From assembly GCA_018001695.1 (NCBI GenBank), contig JAGNHN010000012.1, positions 1 to 64,000 of the forward strand: 64,000 bases of DNA. The letters are read 5' to 3'. Under the pieces are notes generated by a model. It worked only from the letters and a program-made list of their open reading frames with translations, did no database searches and was not told where the DNA came from. This stretch comes from Lentimicrobiaceae bacterium. Its GTDB lineage: Bacteria > Bacteroidota > Bacteroidia > Bacteroidales > JAGNHN01. The position numbers and the translations under genes were made by a program. Positions 44,380 through 53,020 of the stretch are shown here, one piece after another. The stretch's first letter is position 1. Each line of letters opens with the position of its first letter.

Positions 44380-45222
44380 CTATAATTCAAGCGTATCACC
44401 TTTCAGTTGGTCCAGGGTCAGGGAATCGATGCCGATCTGCAGTAAGGCCTGGTCGTAATCAAACTGAGCAGCAGGTGCAAACCAAAGGTCAATGGGTGTC
44501 CCCATTGGGATACGCAAACCGGGCTTGGGAGTTGGCCGTTGTCGAACGACGACCAGATCAACTTCTTCATAATCAGGCGGAAAGAACTCAGCCCCTGTGT
44601 TGAGTGACGATTCTGATAAGAGGCCATGAGCTTCATCCGGTGTTTTTCCAAGCAGAAGCGGCACTACCACCCTTTCATTGCTTTTACCCATACCAACTAC
44701 CAGGCTGACGGCAGTACCCTTTTCAACCTGGGTGCCGGGACTGGCTTCTTCACCTGCGATCAGCATTTTCAATACTGTCATCCCCAGATCGGGGACAAAA
44801 ACCAATGAGTCGATGGTCAGCCCGTAGGTTTCGAGCATGGCCCTGGCCTGCCGGAGTGTAAAATCACTCAGGTCCGGCAGACCTACAGTTTCCTTGGCCC
44901 TGGCTACGAGAGTTAGATAGACCTTCCTATGCCGTTTCACCTGTGAGCCGGGGGCCGGATCCTGGGAAAAGACGGCGCCACCGGGCATGGATGGCTCAAA
45001 AACTGAGTCGATCACGACAAATTTGAAGCTATGAACATCTGCCTCCGCCTCAAAATCGTCCGGCAGCAGGCCGCGAAGGTCTGGCATCACAACCGATTCC
45101 CCGTGCCGCGCATATACATCCAGCGCTTTTAAGGCACCAAATGACAGCAATCCAACCAGACCGATGGCCAGCAAAAGATGCTTAAAAAACAACCTGCTAG
45201 AAAAAAACCTTAACACGCTCAT
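44380..45222 (-). CDS. Membrane-anchored PASTA-domain protein
   Basis: 280 residues: one N-terminal TM (HLLLAIGLVGLLSFGALKAL) and three PASTA domains (~45-110 VVMPDLRGLLPDDF; ~115-185 VGLPDLSDFTLRQARAMLE; ~190-255 VVVPLLLGKTPDEAHGLLSE), each with the typical G-x-x-V-x-x-G-x basic turn (PGSQVKRHRKVYLT, PGTQVEKGTAVSLV). PASTA domains bind peptidoglycan stems in the periplasm; no kinase domain is attached. It heads a minus-strand operon and is divergent from ddl, consistent with a cell-wall role. Confidence 0.92.
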   Translation of the reverse strand: MSVLRFFSSRLFFKHLLLAIGLVGLLSFGALKALDVYARHGESVVMPDLRGLLPDDFEAEADVHSFKFVVIDSVFEPSMPGGAVFSQDPAPGSQVKRHRKVYLTLVARAKETVGLPDLSDFTLRQARAMLETYGLTIDSLVFVPDLGMTVLKMLIAGEEASPGTQVEKGTAVSLVVGMGKSNERVVVPLLLGKTPDEAHGLLSESSLNTGAEFFPPDYEEVDLVVVRQRPTPKPGLRIPMGTPIDLWFAPAAQFDYDQALLQIGIDSLTLDQLKGDTLEL

Positions 45223-45292
45223 GGATGATGCCGTCCGTTGAATTCAGTATTTTGATTGAAACTAAAAACGCCTGATTTTATTGCCTCGTGTG

Positions 45293-45300
45293 CAAAGATA
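45293..45300 (-). promoter_or_regulatory. TAnnTTTG promoter box (PASTA operon)
   Basis: Minus-strand TATCTTTG, 70 nt before the start at 45222. Confidence 0.6.
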
Positions 45301-45340
45301 CAAATATTCGTCCCGCAGATGGTTTCATGCAATGCTTATG

Positions 45341-45348
45341 TAATTTTG
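45341..45348 (+). promoter_or_regulatory. TAnnTTTG promoter box (ddl)
   Basis: TAATTTTG, 18 nt before ATG 45367; it excludes the longer reading frame that begins at 45256. Confidence 0.6.
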
Positions 45349-45366
45349 GACATCAAACAATCCATT

Positions 45367-46362
45367 ATGAATCGAAAAAACATAGCAATACTGGCCGGTG
45401 GTGATTCAGGGGAATACGAGATATCCATCAACAGCGCCAGAGTCATCACCGAACATCTTGATCCTGATCTATTTAATGCATTTACCATCATTATACGCGG
45501 ATCTTCATGGCAAGCATTGTTTGATGATGGATCACGGCATGATATCGATAAAAATGATTTCAGTCTGCCGCTACCCTCAGGCCGCATCATGTTCGATGCC
45601 GTTTTCATGGCCATCCATGGTCGTCCTGGTGAAGACGGGCGCTTACAGGGGTATCTCGACATGATGGGCATTCCTTACACCACCTGTGCCCACGATACGG
45701 CTGCATTGACCTTTCACAAGCGATTCTGCAACCAGTTTGTGCGGAGCCTGGGTATCAGGGTAGCAAGGGCTGTTTATATCAAGCAGGGAGATGAGGTCGA
45801 TAAAATAGCCATATTAAAAGACCTTGGTCTGCCGTGTTTCGTAAAACCCATGCGCAGCGGTTCTAGCATCGGTATCAGTCGCGTAACGGAAGCAGCAGAA
45901 CTTGATCATGCCATGGAAGTGGCTTTCAGGGAAGATCCTGAAATTGCGATTGAGGAGAATATACCCGGGGTTGAGATCACCTGTGGGATGTTACGCACAG
46001 GCAAAGGGCTGGTGGTATTTCCGCTCACAGAAATTGTATCGAAGAAAGCCTTCTTCGATTACGAGGCCAAGTACACCAAAGGAAAATCTGAGGAGATCAC
46101 CCCAGCCCGCGTCAGTAGTGAGGTAGAAGCCGAGTGCAAGCAAATCTCGGTGCGGTTGTACGAAGAATTCAGTTGCAAAGGTCTGGTGCGCTTTGATTTT
46201 ATCCAAAGCGAAAGAGGGCTCTATTTTTTGGAAGCCAACACCGTTCCTGGTTTGTCTGCCGCGAGTATCATTCCACAGCAGGCCAATGCCATGGGCATCA
46301 GCACACGGGAACTCTTCACGATGGCTTTGCAGAACGCTCTCGAAGGTGTTTTAAAGAAGTAA
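45367..46362 (+). CDS. ddl: D-alanine--D-alanine ligase
   Basis: 331 residues from ATG 45367 (MNRKNIAILAGGDSGEYEIS), the usual length. An ATP-grasp ligase making the D-Ala-D-Ala dipeptide for peptidoglycan. Motifs: AGGDSGEYEISI, AIHGRPGEDGRLQGYLDMMG, LGLPCFVKPMRSGSSIGISR, GVEITCGML, KGLVRFDFIQ and the metal/ATP end LEANTVPGLSAASIIPQQ. Divergent from the PASTA operon and convergent with rdgB (3 bp between stops). Confidence 0.96.
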   Translation: MNRKNIAILAGGDSGEYEISINSARVITEHLDPDLFNAFTIIIRGSSWQALFDDGSRHDIDKNDFSLPLPSGRIMFDAVFMAIHGRPGEDGRLQGYLDMMGIPYTTCAHDTAALTFHKRFCNQFVRSLGIRVARAVYIKQGDEVDKIAILKDLGLPCFVKPMRSGSSIGISRVTEAAELDHAMEVAFREDPEIAIEENIPGVEITCGMLRTGKGLVVFPLTEIVSKKAFFDYEAKYTKGKSEEITPARVSSEVEAECKQISVRLYEEFSCKGLVRFDFIQSERGLYFLEANTVPGLSAASIIPQQANAMGISTRELFTMALQNALEGVLKK

Positions 46363-46365
46363 GTT

Positions 46366-46968
46366 TTACAGGTCTGCTTTGAGCCCGTTCAGATAACCAA
46401 CGAGGGCATCGAAGGCACGGGCCCGGTGGCTCAGCCCATTTTTCTCCTCCAGGGACATTTCAGCGAAGGTATGTCTGGCGCCCTCCGGCAGAAAGATGGG
46501 GTCATAGCCGAATCCATTGCTACCGCGGGCATAATCCAGAATTTTCCCTTTAACTTCCCCTTCGAAGGCCAACTGCCGGCCTTCAAGGAACATGCTGATG
46601 ACTGTACGAAACCTGGCTTTCCGGTTCATCTTCCCATCCATATCCCAGATCAGCTTTCTTACATTTTCTTCATAAGTGCTGCCGGGACCGGCATAACGGG
46701 CAGAGTAAACGCCTGGCTTTCCTTCGAGCGCACTGACTTCCAGTCCTGTATCATCGGCAAAACAAGACAAACCATATTGTGTCCAGATGTATCCGGCCTT
46801 GGCTGCAGCGTTCTCCTCCAGGGTATCGTAGGGTTCGGGTAAATCTTTACCACAACCGATATCCTGAAGCCCCAGTAATTCCCACTTCTGATGCAGGCCA
46901 GTACGCTGGAAAAGGTCTTTTACTTCTTCTAATTTATGTGGATTGTGCGTGGCGAAGATCAGTTTCAT
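46366..46968 (-). CDS. rdgB: Non-canonical purine NTP pyrophosphatase RdgB/HAM1
   Basis: 200 residues. Hydrolyses dITP/XTP to monophosphates to keep damaged purines out of DNA. Conserved blocks: FATHNPHKLEEVKDLF, CFADDTGLEVSALEGKPGVY followed by SARYAG, GKILDYARGSNGFGYDPIFL with the D and K catalytic positions, and the LSHRARAFDAL end. Precedes no partner in operon; the NUDIX gene starts upstream 46 bp away on the same strand. Confidence 0.95.
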   Translation of the reverse strand: MKLIFATHNPHKLEEVKDLFQRTGLHQKWELLGLQDIGCGKDLPEPYDTLEENAAAKAGYIWTQYGLSCFADDTGLEVSALEGKPGVYSARYAGPGSTYEENVRKLIWDMDGKMNRKARFRTVISMFLEGRQLAFEGEVKGKILDYARGSNGFGYDPIFLPEGARHTFAEMSLEEKNGLSHRARAFDALVGYLNGLKADL

Positions 46969-47014
46969 AGGATCAATTTTAAGCGAATCACAAGTATAAC
47001 TATTTTTAACCTAT

Positions 47015-47653
47015 TCAGACTGAATTATTATTTAACCATTCCCACCCCTTATCAACAACATCAATCAGAGAACTGTAGAACCCTGGTTTAATTTGTTGAT
47101 ATCTTTTATAGCTTATCCATCGTGCATCTGTAATCCCCTCGGCAGATTGGGGATGCAGCATGGGCGATCCCTGGCAGCGCATGATAAACCATTGATTTTC
47201 TTTCAGTACTAACGCATTATCTCTCAAAAAGGTATGATAGGTAAAGCCCAATACATCCTCAATCCGGAGGCCGGTAACAGCGGTTTCCTCCTGCACTTCT
47301 CTGAGGGCTGTCTGTACTGCATCTTCTCCGGGATGAGGTTTGCCCTTGGGCAGATCCCACAGTCCGTTGCGCTGTATGACCAGCAGGTCTCCGTCAGCGT
47401 TCAGGACAAAACCACCTGCAGCCCGTTCCGGGCTGCAAACCGATGCAAGAAGCATCCAGGCTTCATGGGGTGGCATCTCCATCCCAAACCTGAACACCCT
47501 ACTCTCTGGGTCATGGATAAATTCTTTGATCTGGTAGTGGAGGAAGACGGGATGTGGGCGACCGTGAAGGACAGTATCCTTATCTGAGACCGGATAATCC
47601 ACACCGGCAGAGCCGGGTAAGATGAGCTTATCGTTGTGAAAAACTTTATACAT
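47015..47653 (-). CDS. NUDIX hydrolase
   Basis: 212 residues from ATG 47653; another ATG at 47662 would overlap the divergent pyrE start codon. The Nudix box is GKPHPGEDAVQTALREVQEE (GX5EX7REUXEEXGU), in the context LWDLPKGKPHP. The N-terminal ~65 residues form an extra domain without a motif I know. The substrate is a nucleoside diphosphate derivative, unspecified. Same strand and spacing as rdgB, so both may form a nucleotide-sanitation pair. Confidence 0.88.
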   Translation of the reverse strand: MYKVFHNDKLILPGSAGVDYPVSDKDTVLHGRPHPVFLHYQIKEFIHDPESRVFRFGMEMPPHEAWMLLASVCSPERAAGGFVLNADGDLLVIQRNGLWDLPKGKPHPGEDAVQTALREVQEETAVTGLRIEDVLGFTYHTFLRDNALVLKENQWFIMRCQGSPMLHPQSAEGITDARWISYKRYQQIKPGFYSSLIDVVDKGWEWLNNNSV

Positions 47654-47656
47654 TTG
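47649..47656 (+). promoter_or_regulatory. TAnnTTTG box immediately upstream of pyrE
   Basis: TACATTTG ending 5 nt before ATG 47661. If used, the pyrE transcript would be leaderless or start inside the first codons. It overlaps the NUDIX start on the other strand. Confidence 0.4.
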
Positions 47657-47660
47657 CCGC

Positions 47661-48323
47661 ATGTTTCAAAGAGAAGAGTCAGCCCTGATGGCAGCGGAAT
47701 ACCTGCTGCAAATAAAGGCAATAAAATTGAGCCCTGATCAGCCTTTCACATGGGCATCCGGATTACGTTCACCTATTTACTGCGATAACCGCAGAATACT
47801 TTCCTATCCGAAGATCCGCACCTTCGTCAGGCAGGAACTGGCAAAGCTTGTCACAGAAGCTTTCGGGGAAGCCGACATCATTGCCGGCGTTGCCACGGGT
47901 GGCATTGCGCATGGGGTGCTGGTTGCCCAGGATCTGGGACTTCCTTTTGCGTATGTCAGGTCCGAAGCCAAGGGTCATGGACTCACAAACATGATTGAAG
48001 GCATGGTTGAGGAAGGCCAGACCGTTATCGTCATTGAGGACCTGGTATCTACGGGCAAGAGCAGCCTGAATGCCGTAAACGCACTGCGCGAAGCAGGATG
48101 CCGCGTGAAAGGAATGGCTTCCATCTTCAGCTATGGACTGGATGCTGCCCTGCGTAGCTTTGCTGCTGCCAACTGCCAGCTTGAGCCATTAACTGATTAT
48201 GACACCTTATTGCGCAAGGCCATCGACGAGAGATACATCAACGATGACCAACTAAGGTCGCTCAACGAATGGCGCATGAATCCCCAGCAATGGTCCACCC
48301 TCCGCGGAGGTCCCGTCTTATAA
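47661..48323 (+). CDS. pyrE: Orotate phosphoribosyltransferase PyrE
   Basis: 220 residues, family length. Converts orotate and PRPP to OMP in pyrimidine synthesis. Motifs: SPDQPFTWASGLRSPIYCDN at the N-terminus and the PRPP loop TVIVIEDLVSTGKSSLNAV. The start (MFQREESALMAAEYLLQIKA) matches where other Bacteroidota PyrE proteins begin. Its ATG shares the palindrome CATG with an ATG of the divergent NUDIX gene. Confidence 0.96.
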   Translation: MFQREESALMAAEYLLQIKAIKLSPDQPFTWASGLRSPIYCDNRRILSYPKIRTFVRQELAKLVTEAFGEADIIAGVATGGIAHGVLVAQDLGLPFAYVRSEAKGHGLTNMIEGMVEEGQTVIVIEDLVSTGKSSLNAVNALREAGCRVKGMASIFSYGLDAALRSFAAANCQLEPLTDYDTLLRKAIDERYINDDQLRSLNEWRMNPQQWSTLRGGPVL

Positions 48324-48332
48324 TACCAGTCT

Positions 48333-48749
48333 ATGCAAATCAGCAGCGAAACCAAACGGGTGGAACTACCCGCAGATGCATTATACCGTTTTCTAAACGA
48401 CTTCCGCCATTTTGGTCAGCTATTACCAGAACAGGTCAAAGACTGGCAGGCCACGCCTGAGCAATGCAGTTTTGCCATTGAAGGAATGGCCAAAATAGCA
48501 CTGGTGATGGGAGAATGCCGGGAATACGACCTGGTTACCTATCAATCCTCAGGTGCTACGCCCATATCCTTTTCCATCCTTTTCAAAATCAATCCAAACC
48601 TGGAGACCCAGACGGATTATACGGTTGAGATGCATGCCGACATGAATCCTATGCTGGAAATGATGGCCCGCAAACCCCTGCAGCATCTGGTCGATGTGAT
48701 GGCTGAGAAACTGCAGGTAGTCATTGAAACCAATCAGGATATCAGGTAA
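48333..48749 (+). CDS. SRPBCC (START-like) family protein
   Basis: 138 residues. A helix-grip fold is suggested by the start QISSETKRVELPADALYRFL and FRHFGQLLPEQVKDWQATPE, the beta strand run CSFAIEGMAKIALVMGECRE, and a long C-terminal helix MLEMMARKPLQHLVDVMAEK. This small orphan is repeatedly found after pyrE in Bacteroidota; the ligand is unknown. It is 9 bp after pyrE and its last 16 bp overlap the end of the convergent birA. Confidence 0.8.
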   Translation: MQISSETKRVELPADALYRFLNDFRHFGQLLPEQVKDWQATPEQCSFAIEGMAKIALVMGECREYDLVTYQSSGATPISFSILFKINPNLETQTDYTVEMHADMNPMLEMMARKPLQHLVDVMAEKLQVVIETNQDIR

Positions 48750-49471
48750 ACGATCTCTTTAAGATCGCAATGTGTGACCTTGCCGCTTACTTCCCTGACC
48801 ATGAGAAGGCCATATTCATCTATACCAAGAATGGTCGCCTGAACCTGTCTTCCATGAATGAGATAACCAGCCTGGACGCCACGGCGGTACATACAGGCGT
48901 GGTATGCATCCCGGAGATCAGATCCATGGCCTGAACGCAGTCGATCGTACCACTTCATCAGGATTTGCTGAAGCTGATCGAGCAGAACGCCCGGATTTCT
49001 GGTCCTGCCGTCCACCTGGCGTAAACTGACAGGATTGGGAGCGTCGCTACGAAAACAAACCTGATTGATATTCAGCCCTATACCAGCGTATGTAACATCC
49101 AACAATTCACCACAGATCTGATGCCGGATGAGCAAGCCGGCTACCTTTTTGCCCTCGACATAAACATCATTTGGCCACTTGATCGACACCCTGACATCAG
49201 GCAACTGGGCATTTACGGCTTCATAGACGGCCAGGGATACAGCACAATTAAGGTGAAACTGAAGCGAAGGATGCAGAAAATGAGGGTAAAGCACGAACGT
49301 AGCCAGCAGATTGGCATCATGCTCGCTTTCCCAGCTGTTGTTCTCGATCCCCCTCCCCTGGTACTGACCAGCCGCAACAACGACGCTACCCTCTTCCAGT
49401 CGCTGCTGTGACATGAGCCTTTCCATGACGGACATGGTAGAATCGGCCTTATCCAGAAAAATGCGCTGCAT
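48734..49471 (-). CDS. birA: Biotin--[acetyl-CoA-carboxylase] ligase BirA (no HTH)
   Basis: 245 residues from ATG 49471; the longer frame start at 49492 lies within the promoter box. It attaches biotin to carboxylase carrier protein. Catalytic motifs: DSTMSVMERL, VVAAGQYQGRGIENNSWESE (the GRGR-like AMP loop), VSIKWPNDVYVEGKKVAGLL and YAGIGLNINQ. It ends with a small beta domain (VQATILGIDEYGLLMV). The N-terminal DNA-binding domain of the E. coli protein is absent, so it is a ligase only. Divergent from rsfS. Confidence 0.93.
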   Translation of the reverse strand: MQRIFLDKADSTMSVMERLMSQQRLEEGSVVVAAGQYQGRGIENNSWESEHDANLLATFVLYPHFLHPSLQFHLNCAVSLAVYEAVNAQLPDVRVSIKWPNDVYVEGKKVAGLLIRHQICGELLDVTYAGIGLNINQVCFRSDAPNPVSLRQVDGRTRNPGVLLDQLQQILMKWYDRLRSGHGSDLRDAYHACMYRRGVQAGYLIHGRQVQATILGIDEYGLLMVREVSGKVTHCDLKEIVYLIS

Positions 49472-49489
49472 AGTTTCAAGACCTTCTAA

Positions 49490-49497
49490 CAAAGATA
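49490..49497 (-). promoter_or_regulatory. TAnnTTTG promoter box (birA)
   Basis: Minus-strand TATCTTTG, 18 nt before ATG 49471. Confidence 0.6.
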
Positions 49498-49590
49498 CAT
49501 CCTGCAGCTGCCCTGCACAATCATTATTTAGATGCGAAATGCAGGATTTGGTATCATTCTACCATTCGCAAAACCTGCCGATATAATATG

Positions 49591-49598
49591 TAATTTTG
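49591..49598 (+). promoter_or_regulatory. TAnnTTTG promoter box (rsfS-ftsH)
   Basis: TAATTTTG, 10 nt before ATG 49609 and 19 nt before an in-frame ATG at 49618; the short distance suggests a very short leader or use of the second ATG. Confidence 0.6.
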
Positions 49599-49608
49599 CC
49601 CTCTGAAA

Positions 49609-49995
49609 ATGAATAATATGGCAACATCCAGGCCCGAAGTTTCCCCCGCACTACTTAAAGAACTCATTGTTAGCAGCATACAGAATAAAAAAGGAAAGCA
49701 AATCGTGAGCCTCGGGTTCGGAGGAATTACGAATGCAATCTGTGATTATTTTGTTATCTGCCATGCACCATCCAAGGTACAGGTGGAAGCCATCGCTGAT
49801 GGGATTCAGGAAAGTGTAAAAAAGGAAGCCGGCATCAGACCCTGGAATAAGGAAGGACTGGAAAATGCTGAGTGGGTGTTACTCGATTACATCGATGTCG
49901 TGGTTCATATTTTTCAGGAACCGGTCCGAACATTCTATCACCTGGAGGGTTTATGGGCTGATACAGAAAGAACAGAGCATCCATATCAGGATTAG
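49609..49995 (+). CDS. rsfS: Ribosome silencing factor RsfS
   Basis: 128 residues (125 if the ATG at 49618 is used). RsfS binds L14 of the 50S subunit and blocks subunit joining in slow growth. Conserved blocks: LLKELIVSSIQNKKGKQIV, CDYFVICHAPSKVQVEAIAD and WVLLDYIDVVVHIFQEPVR, then FYHLEGLWADTE. It is 17 bp upstream of ftsH and divergent from birA, a stable Bacteroidota arrangement. Confidence 0.95.
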   Translation: MNNMATSRPEVSPALLKELIVSSIQNKKGKQIVSLGFGGITNAICDYFVICHAPSKVQVEAIADGIQESVKKEAGIRPWNKEGLENAEWVLLDYIDVVVHIFQEPVRTFYHLEGLWADTERTEHPYQD

Positions 49996-50012
49996 CATAG
50001 CGGGATAGATAC

Positions 50013-52148
50013 ATGGCAGAACAGGAAAATCAAAATAACCAACCGAAACCTGGTCCCCAGGGAGAAAACGGGAAAAAGCCCAGAAATAGGTTCAGCATTT
50101 ACTGGATTTATGCGCTGGTTGCATTGATATTCATCGGAATACAATACATCAATTTCGGGACGGAGACCAAGGACATCGACTGGAATGATATCCGCAGGAT
50201 GGTCGCCAATCAGGACATTGCCAAGCTCGTTGTTATCAACAACAAGTATGCAGAGGTCTTTATTAAGCCTGAGAAGATCAAGGAAGACACCCTTTACAAG
50301 GATTTCAAAAACCCCAGGATGGGCGGGGAGACAGCTACCGGTCCGCATTTCAAATATAAATTCCTGACGGTGGACGCCTTGCGTGAGGATTTGAAGTCCC
50401 TTCAGGAGGAACTTGTTGCGAAACAAGACCCCGGTGATGACCCGGAATTGCTCCGCAAACTCAGGAATGATTATACGGTCCTCATCACAGCTGAGGAAAG
50501 AAGAGACTGGGGCACCGAGATGCTCGGCTGGTTTCTGCCCATCCTGATCCTGGTGGTTGCCTGGATCTTCATTATGCGGATGATGAGCCGGGGCGGGGGT
50601 GCAGGCGGTCAGATCTTCAACATTGGAAAGAGCAAGGCGCAGCTTTTTGACAAGACCACCAGCGTCAGCATCACTTTCAATGATGTCGCAGGATTGGAGG
50701 AAGCCAAGGTAGAGGTAATGGAAATTGTGGATTTTCTAAAAAACCCCAAGCGTTATACTGATCTTGGCGGCAAAATACCCAAAGGCGCCCTGCTGGTCGG
50801 CCCCCCGGGTACCGGCAAGACGCTACTGGCCAAAGCTGTCGCCGGTGAAGCCAAGGTTCCCTTCTTTTCAATCTCAGGATCGGATTTCGTCGAGATGTTT
50901 GTTGGTGTCGGGGCGTCCAGGGTCAGAGACTTGTTTAAGCAGGCCAAAGAAAAGGCGCCATGTATCATCTTTATTGATGAGATTGATGCGATCGGAAGAG
51001 CCAGAGGGAAGAATGCCATCACAGGCGCCAACGACGAGAGAGAGAACACCCTCAATCAGTTGCTGACTGAAATGGATGGTTTTGCCACGAATACCGGTGT
51101 CATTATCCTTGCTGCCACCAACCGGGCCGATATCCTGGACAGGGCGTTGCTTCGTGCCGGCCGCTTCGACCGCCAGATCCATGTGGAATTGCCGGACATC
51201 AAGGAAAGAGAAGCCATCTTCAAGGTGCATATGCGCCCTCTGAAGCTGGACGACAGCGTTAGAATCGATTTTCTTTCCAAGCAGACGCCAGGATTCTCGG
51301 GTGCTGATATTGCGAATGTTTGCAACGAAGCCGCCCTGATCGCTGCCCGCAAAGGGAAGTCCTCCATCGGAAAACAGGATTTCCTCGATGCCATTGACCG
51401 TATTGTAGGAGGATTGGAAAAGCGCAATAAGATCATTTCACTGTCAGAGAAGCGGGTCATCGCATTCCATGAGGCGGGGCATGCCACCGTAAGCTGGCTG
51501 CTTGAACACGCACACCCGCTGGTGAAGGTTACCATCGTTCCGCGCGGCAAAGCCCTGGGAGCAGCATGGTACCTTCCGGAAGAAAGACAAATTACGACAT
51601 TCGAACAGATGTTCGATGAAATGACATCTGCATTGGGAGGCAGGGCCTCCGAACAGGTCATGTTTGGAAAGGTCAGCACGGGTGCCCTCAACGACCTTGA
51701 AAAGGTCACCAAGCAAGCTTATGCCATGGTCGTCTACTTTGGCTTGAATGAAAAAGTAGGCAATCTGAGCTACTACGACTCTTCCGGCCAGCAGGAATAC
51801 GCCTTTACCAAACCTTACAGCGAGGAAACGGCGAGGACCATCGACGAGGAGATCCATAAGCTCGTCGAGGCTGCTTACGACCGGGCCATTCAGATCCTTA
51901 CAGAAAACAAAGAAAAACTGGAAGCCCTGGCCGGGGTACTTCTCGAGCGGGAAGTTATCTTCCGCGAAGACCTGGAAGCCATTTTTGGGAAACGCCCCTA
52001 TGATAGCCATGACCATGATTTACCGGCAGAAGAACCTCCGGTGAAGGAGATCCCGGAGACTGTCAGTGGAGCGGAAAATACGGTTACTGAAGTCAATGAA
52101 CCTATTGGTATGGATGAAGGAAATGATACTTCATCCATACCCGACTAA
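50013..52148 (+). CDS. ftsH: ATP-dependent zinc metalloprotease FtsH
   Basis: 711 residues. Two TMs ([18 protein letters not shown] and [20 protein letters not shown]) enclose a periplasmic domain; then the AAA module with Walker [10 protein letters not shown], Walker [12 protein letters not shown], a pore motif near [14 protein letters not shown] and the [22 protein letters not shown]; then the M41 zinc site HEAGH with a distal Asp. The acidic C-terminal tail (last ~50 residues) looks disordered. It degrades membrane and regulatory proteins in the inner membrane. Translationally close to the LUD gene downstream (11 bp). Confidence 0.97.
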   Translation: MAEQENQNNQPKPGPQGENGKKPRNRFSIYWIYALVALIFIGIQYINFGTETKDIDWNDIRRMVANQDIAKLVVINNKYAEVFIKPEKIKEDTLYKDFKNPRMGGETATGPHFKYKFLTVDALREDLKSLQEELVAKQDPGDDPELLRKLRNDYTVLITAEERRDWGTEMLGWFLPILILVVAWIFIMRMMSRGGGAGGQIFNIGKSKAQLFDKTTSVSITFNDVAGLEEAKVEVMEIVDFLKNPKRYTDLGGKIPKGALLVGPPGTGKTLLAKAVAGEAKVPFFSISGSDFVEMFVGVGASRVRDLFKQAKEKAPCIIFIDEIDAIGRARGKNAITGANDERENTLNQLLTEMDGFATNTGVIILAATNRADILDRALLRAGRFDRQIHVELPDIKEREAIFKVHMRPLKLDDSVRIDFLSKQTPGFSGADIANVCNEAALIAARKGKSSIGKQDFLDAIDRIVGGLEKRNKIISLSEKRVIAFHEAGHATVSWLLEHAHPLVKVTIVPRGKALGAAWYLPEERQITTFEQMFDEMTSALGGRASEQVMFGKVSTGALNDLEKVTKQAYAMVVYFGLNEKVGNLSYYDSSGQQEYAFTKPYSEETARTIDEEIHKLVEAAYDRAIQILTENKEKLEALAGVLLEREVIFREDLEAIFGKRPYDSHDHDLPAEEPPVKEIPETVSGAENTVTEVNEPIGMDEGNDTSSIPD

Positions 52149-52159
52149 TATCCACCACC

Positions 52160-52804
52160 ATGGAAGAGAGTACTGCCAGAGAAAAGGTTCTCAAGAAGAT
52201 CCGCAACGCACTCCTGGAGAAGCAGGAAAATCCTTACACCCGAAGTGCCTTCGACTCTCCCATATACCCGCCCATGGCCGACAGCATGGACGTGGTTTTC
52301 GCCGAAGCATTCACCCGCGTTGAAGGCCGGTTTATTTACTGTGAAGATGAGGCTGAATTACTGGAAACCCTGAAGGAACTGGCTCAGATCCGCAAATGGG
52401 ACCGTATGCTTGCTTACGAGGAAATCGTACAGAACCTCTTGTTTGACGCCGGGATAACGTCTGAGCAGGACATGAACGAATACCTGCAAACCGGCGCTGG
52501 TATGACGACCTGCGAAGCTCTCATCAGCCGAACCGGCAGCATCATGGTTTCCTCGCGCCAGGCAGGCGGCAGAAGAATGAACGTCTTTCCCGATACTCAT
52601 ATCGTCCTGGGATATACCAGCCAGCTCGTCCCTGATATCGAAGAAGGTCTCAGCCTGATACAGAAGAAATACGGGCCACGCATCCCCTCCATGATCTCGA
52701 TGATCACAGGACCCAGCCGCACAGCCGATATCGAAAAGACACTTGTAATGGGTATGCATGGACCCCGCGAACTGATCCTCCTGCTGGTGGAGGATTCTCT
52801 ATAA
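52160..52804 (+). CDS. LUD-domain protein (LutC/YkgG-like)
   Basis: 214 residues. N-terminal charged helix (AREKVLKKIRNALLEKQENP), then an alpha/beta LUD domain with CEALISRTGSIMVSS, the TSQLVPDIEEGLSLIQKKYG segment and the closing MITGPSRTADIEKTLVMGMH motif characteristic of the family. LutC-type proteins take part in lactate use with LutA and LutB, neither of which is here; in Bacteroidota a stand-alone copy commonly follows ftsH, so its real role is unknown. Confidence 0.87.
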   Translation: MEESTAREKVLKKIRNALLEKQENPYTRSAFDSPIYPPMADSMDVVFAEAFTRVEGRFIYCEDEAELLETLKELAQIRKWDRMLAYEEIVQNLLFDAGITSEQDMNEYLQTGAGMTTCEALISRTGSIMVSSRQAGGRRMNVFPDTHIVLGYTSQLVPDIEEGLSLIQKKYGPRIPSMISMITGPSRTADIEKTLVMGMHGPRELILLLVEDSL

Positions 52805-52807
52805 GCT

Positions 52808-53020
52808 ATGGCTGAATTGCACGACTGGATCCTCATATATGCAACGACAGAGCCCTGGAAGGCCGCATTGAGGCAGGGTATGCTGGAGGAAAATGGCCTT
52901 GAATGTGTCGTGGTGAACAAGCAGGACAGTGCTTACCTATTTGGTGAAATCGAAATCTACGTAAAACCAGCGCAAGCCTTGCAGGCCAAAACCTTGTTAA
53001 GCCAGACTGAAGATGAATAA
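52808..53020 (+). CDS. DUF2007 small protein
   Basis: 70 residues. The pattern EPWKAALRQGMLEENGLECV followed by NKQDSAYLFGEIEIYV and a C-terminal helix QALQAKTLLSQTE matches DUF2007 (a ferredoxin-like, PII-like small fold; 'putative signal transducing protein'). It begins 3 bp after the LUD stop and overlaps cdsA by 8 bp, so it is tightly coupled in the operon. Confidence 0.85.
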   Translation: MAELHDWILIYATTEPWKAALRQGMLEENGLECVVVNKQDSAYLFGEIEIYVKPAQALQAKTLLSQTEDE

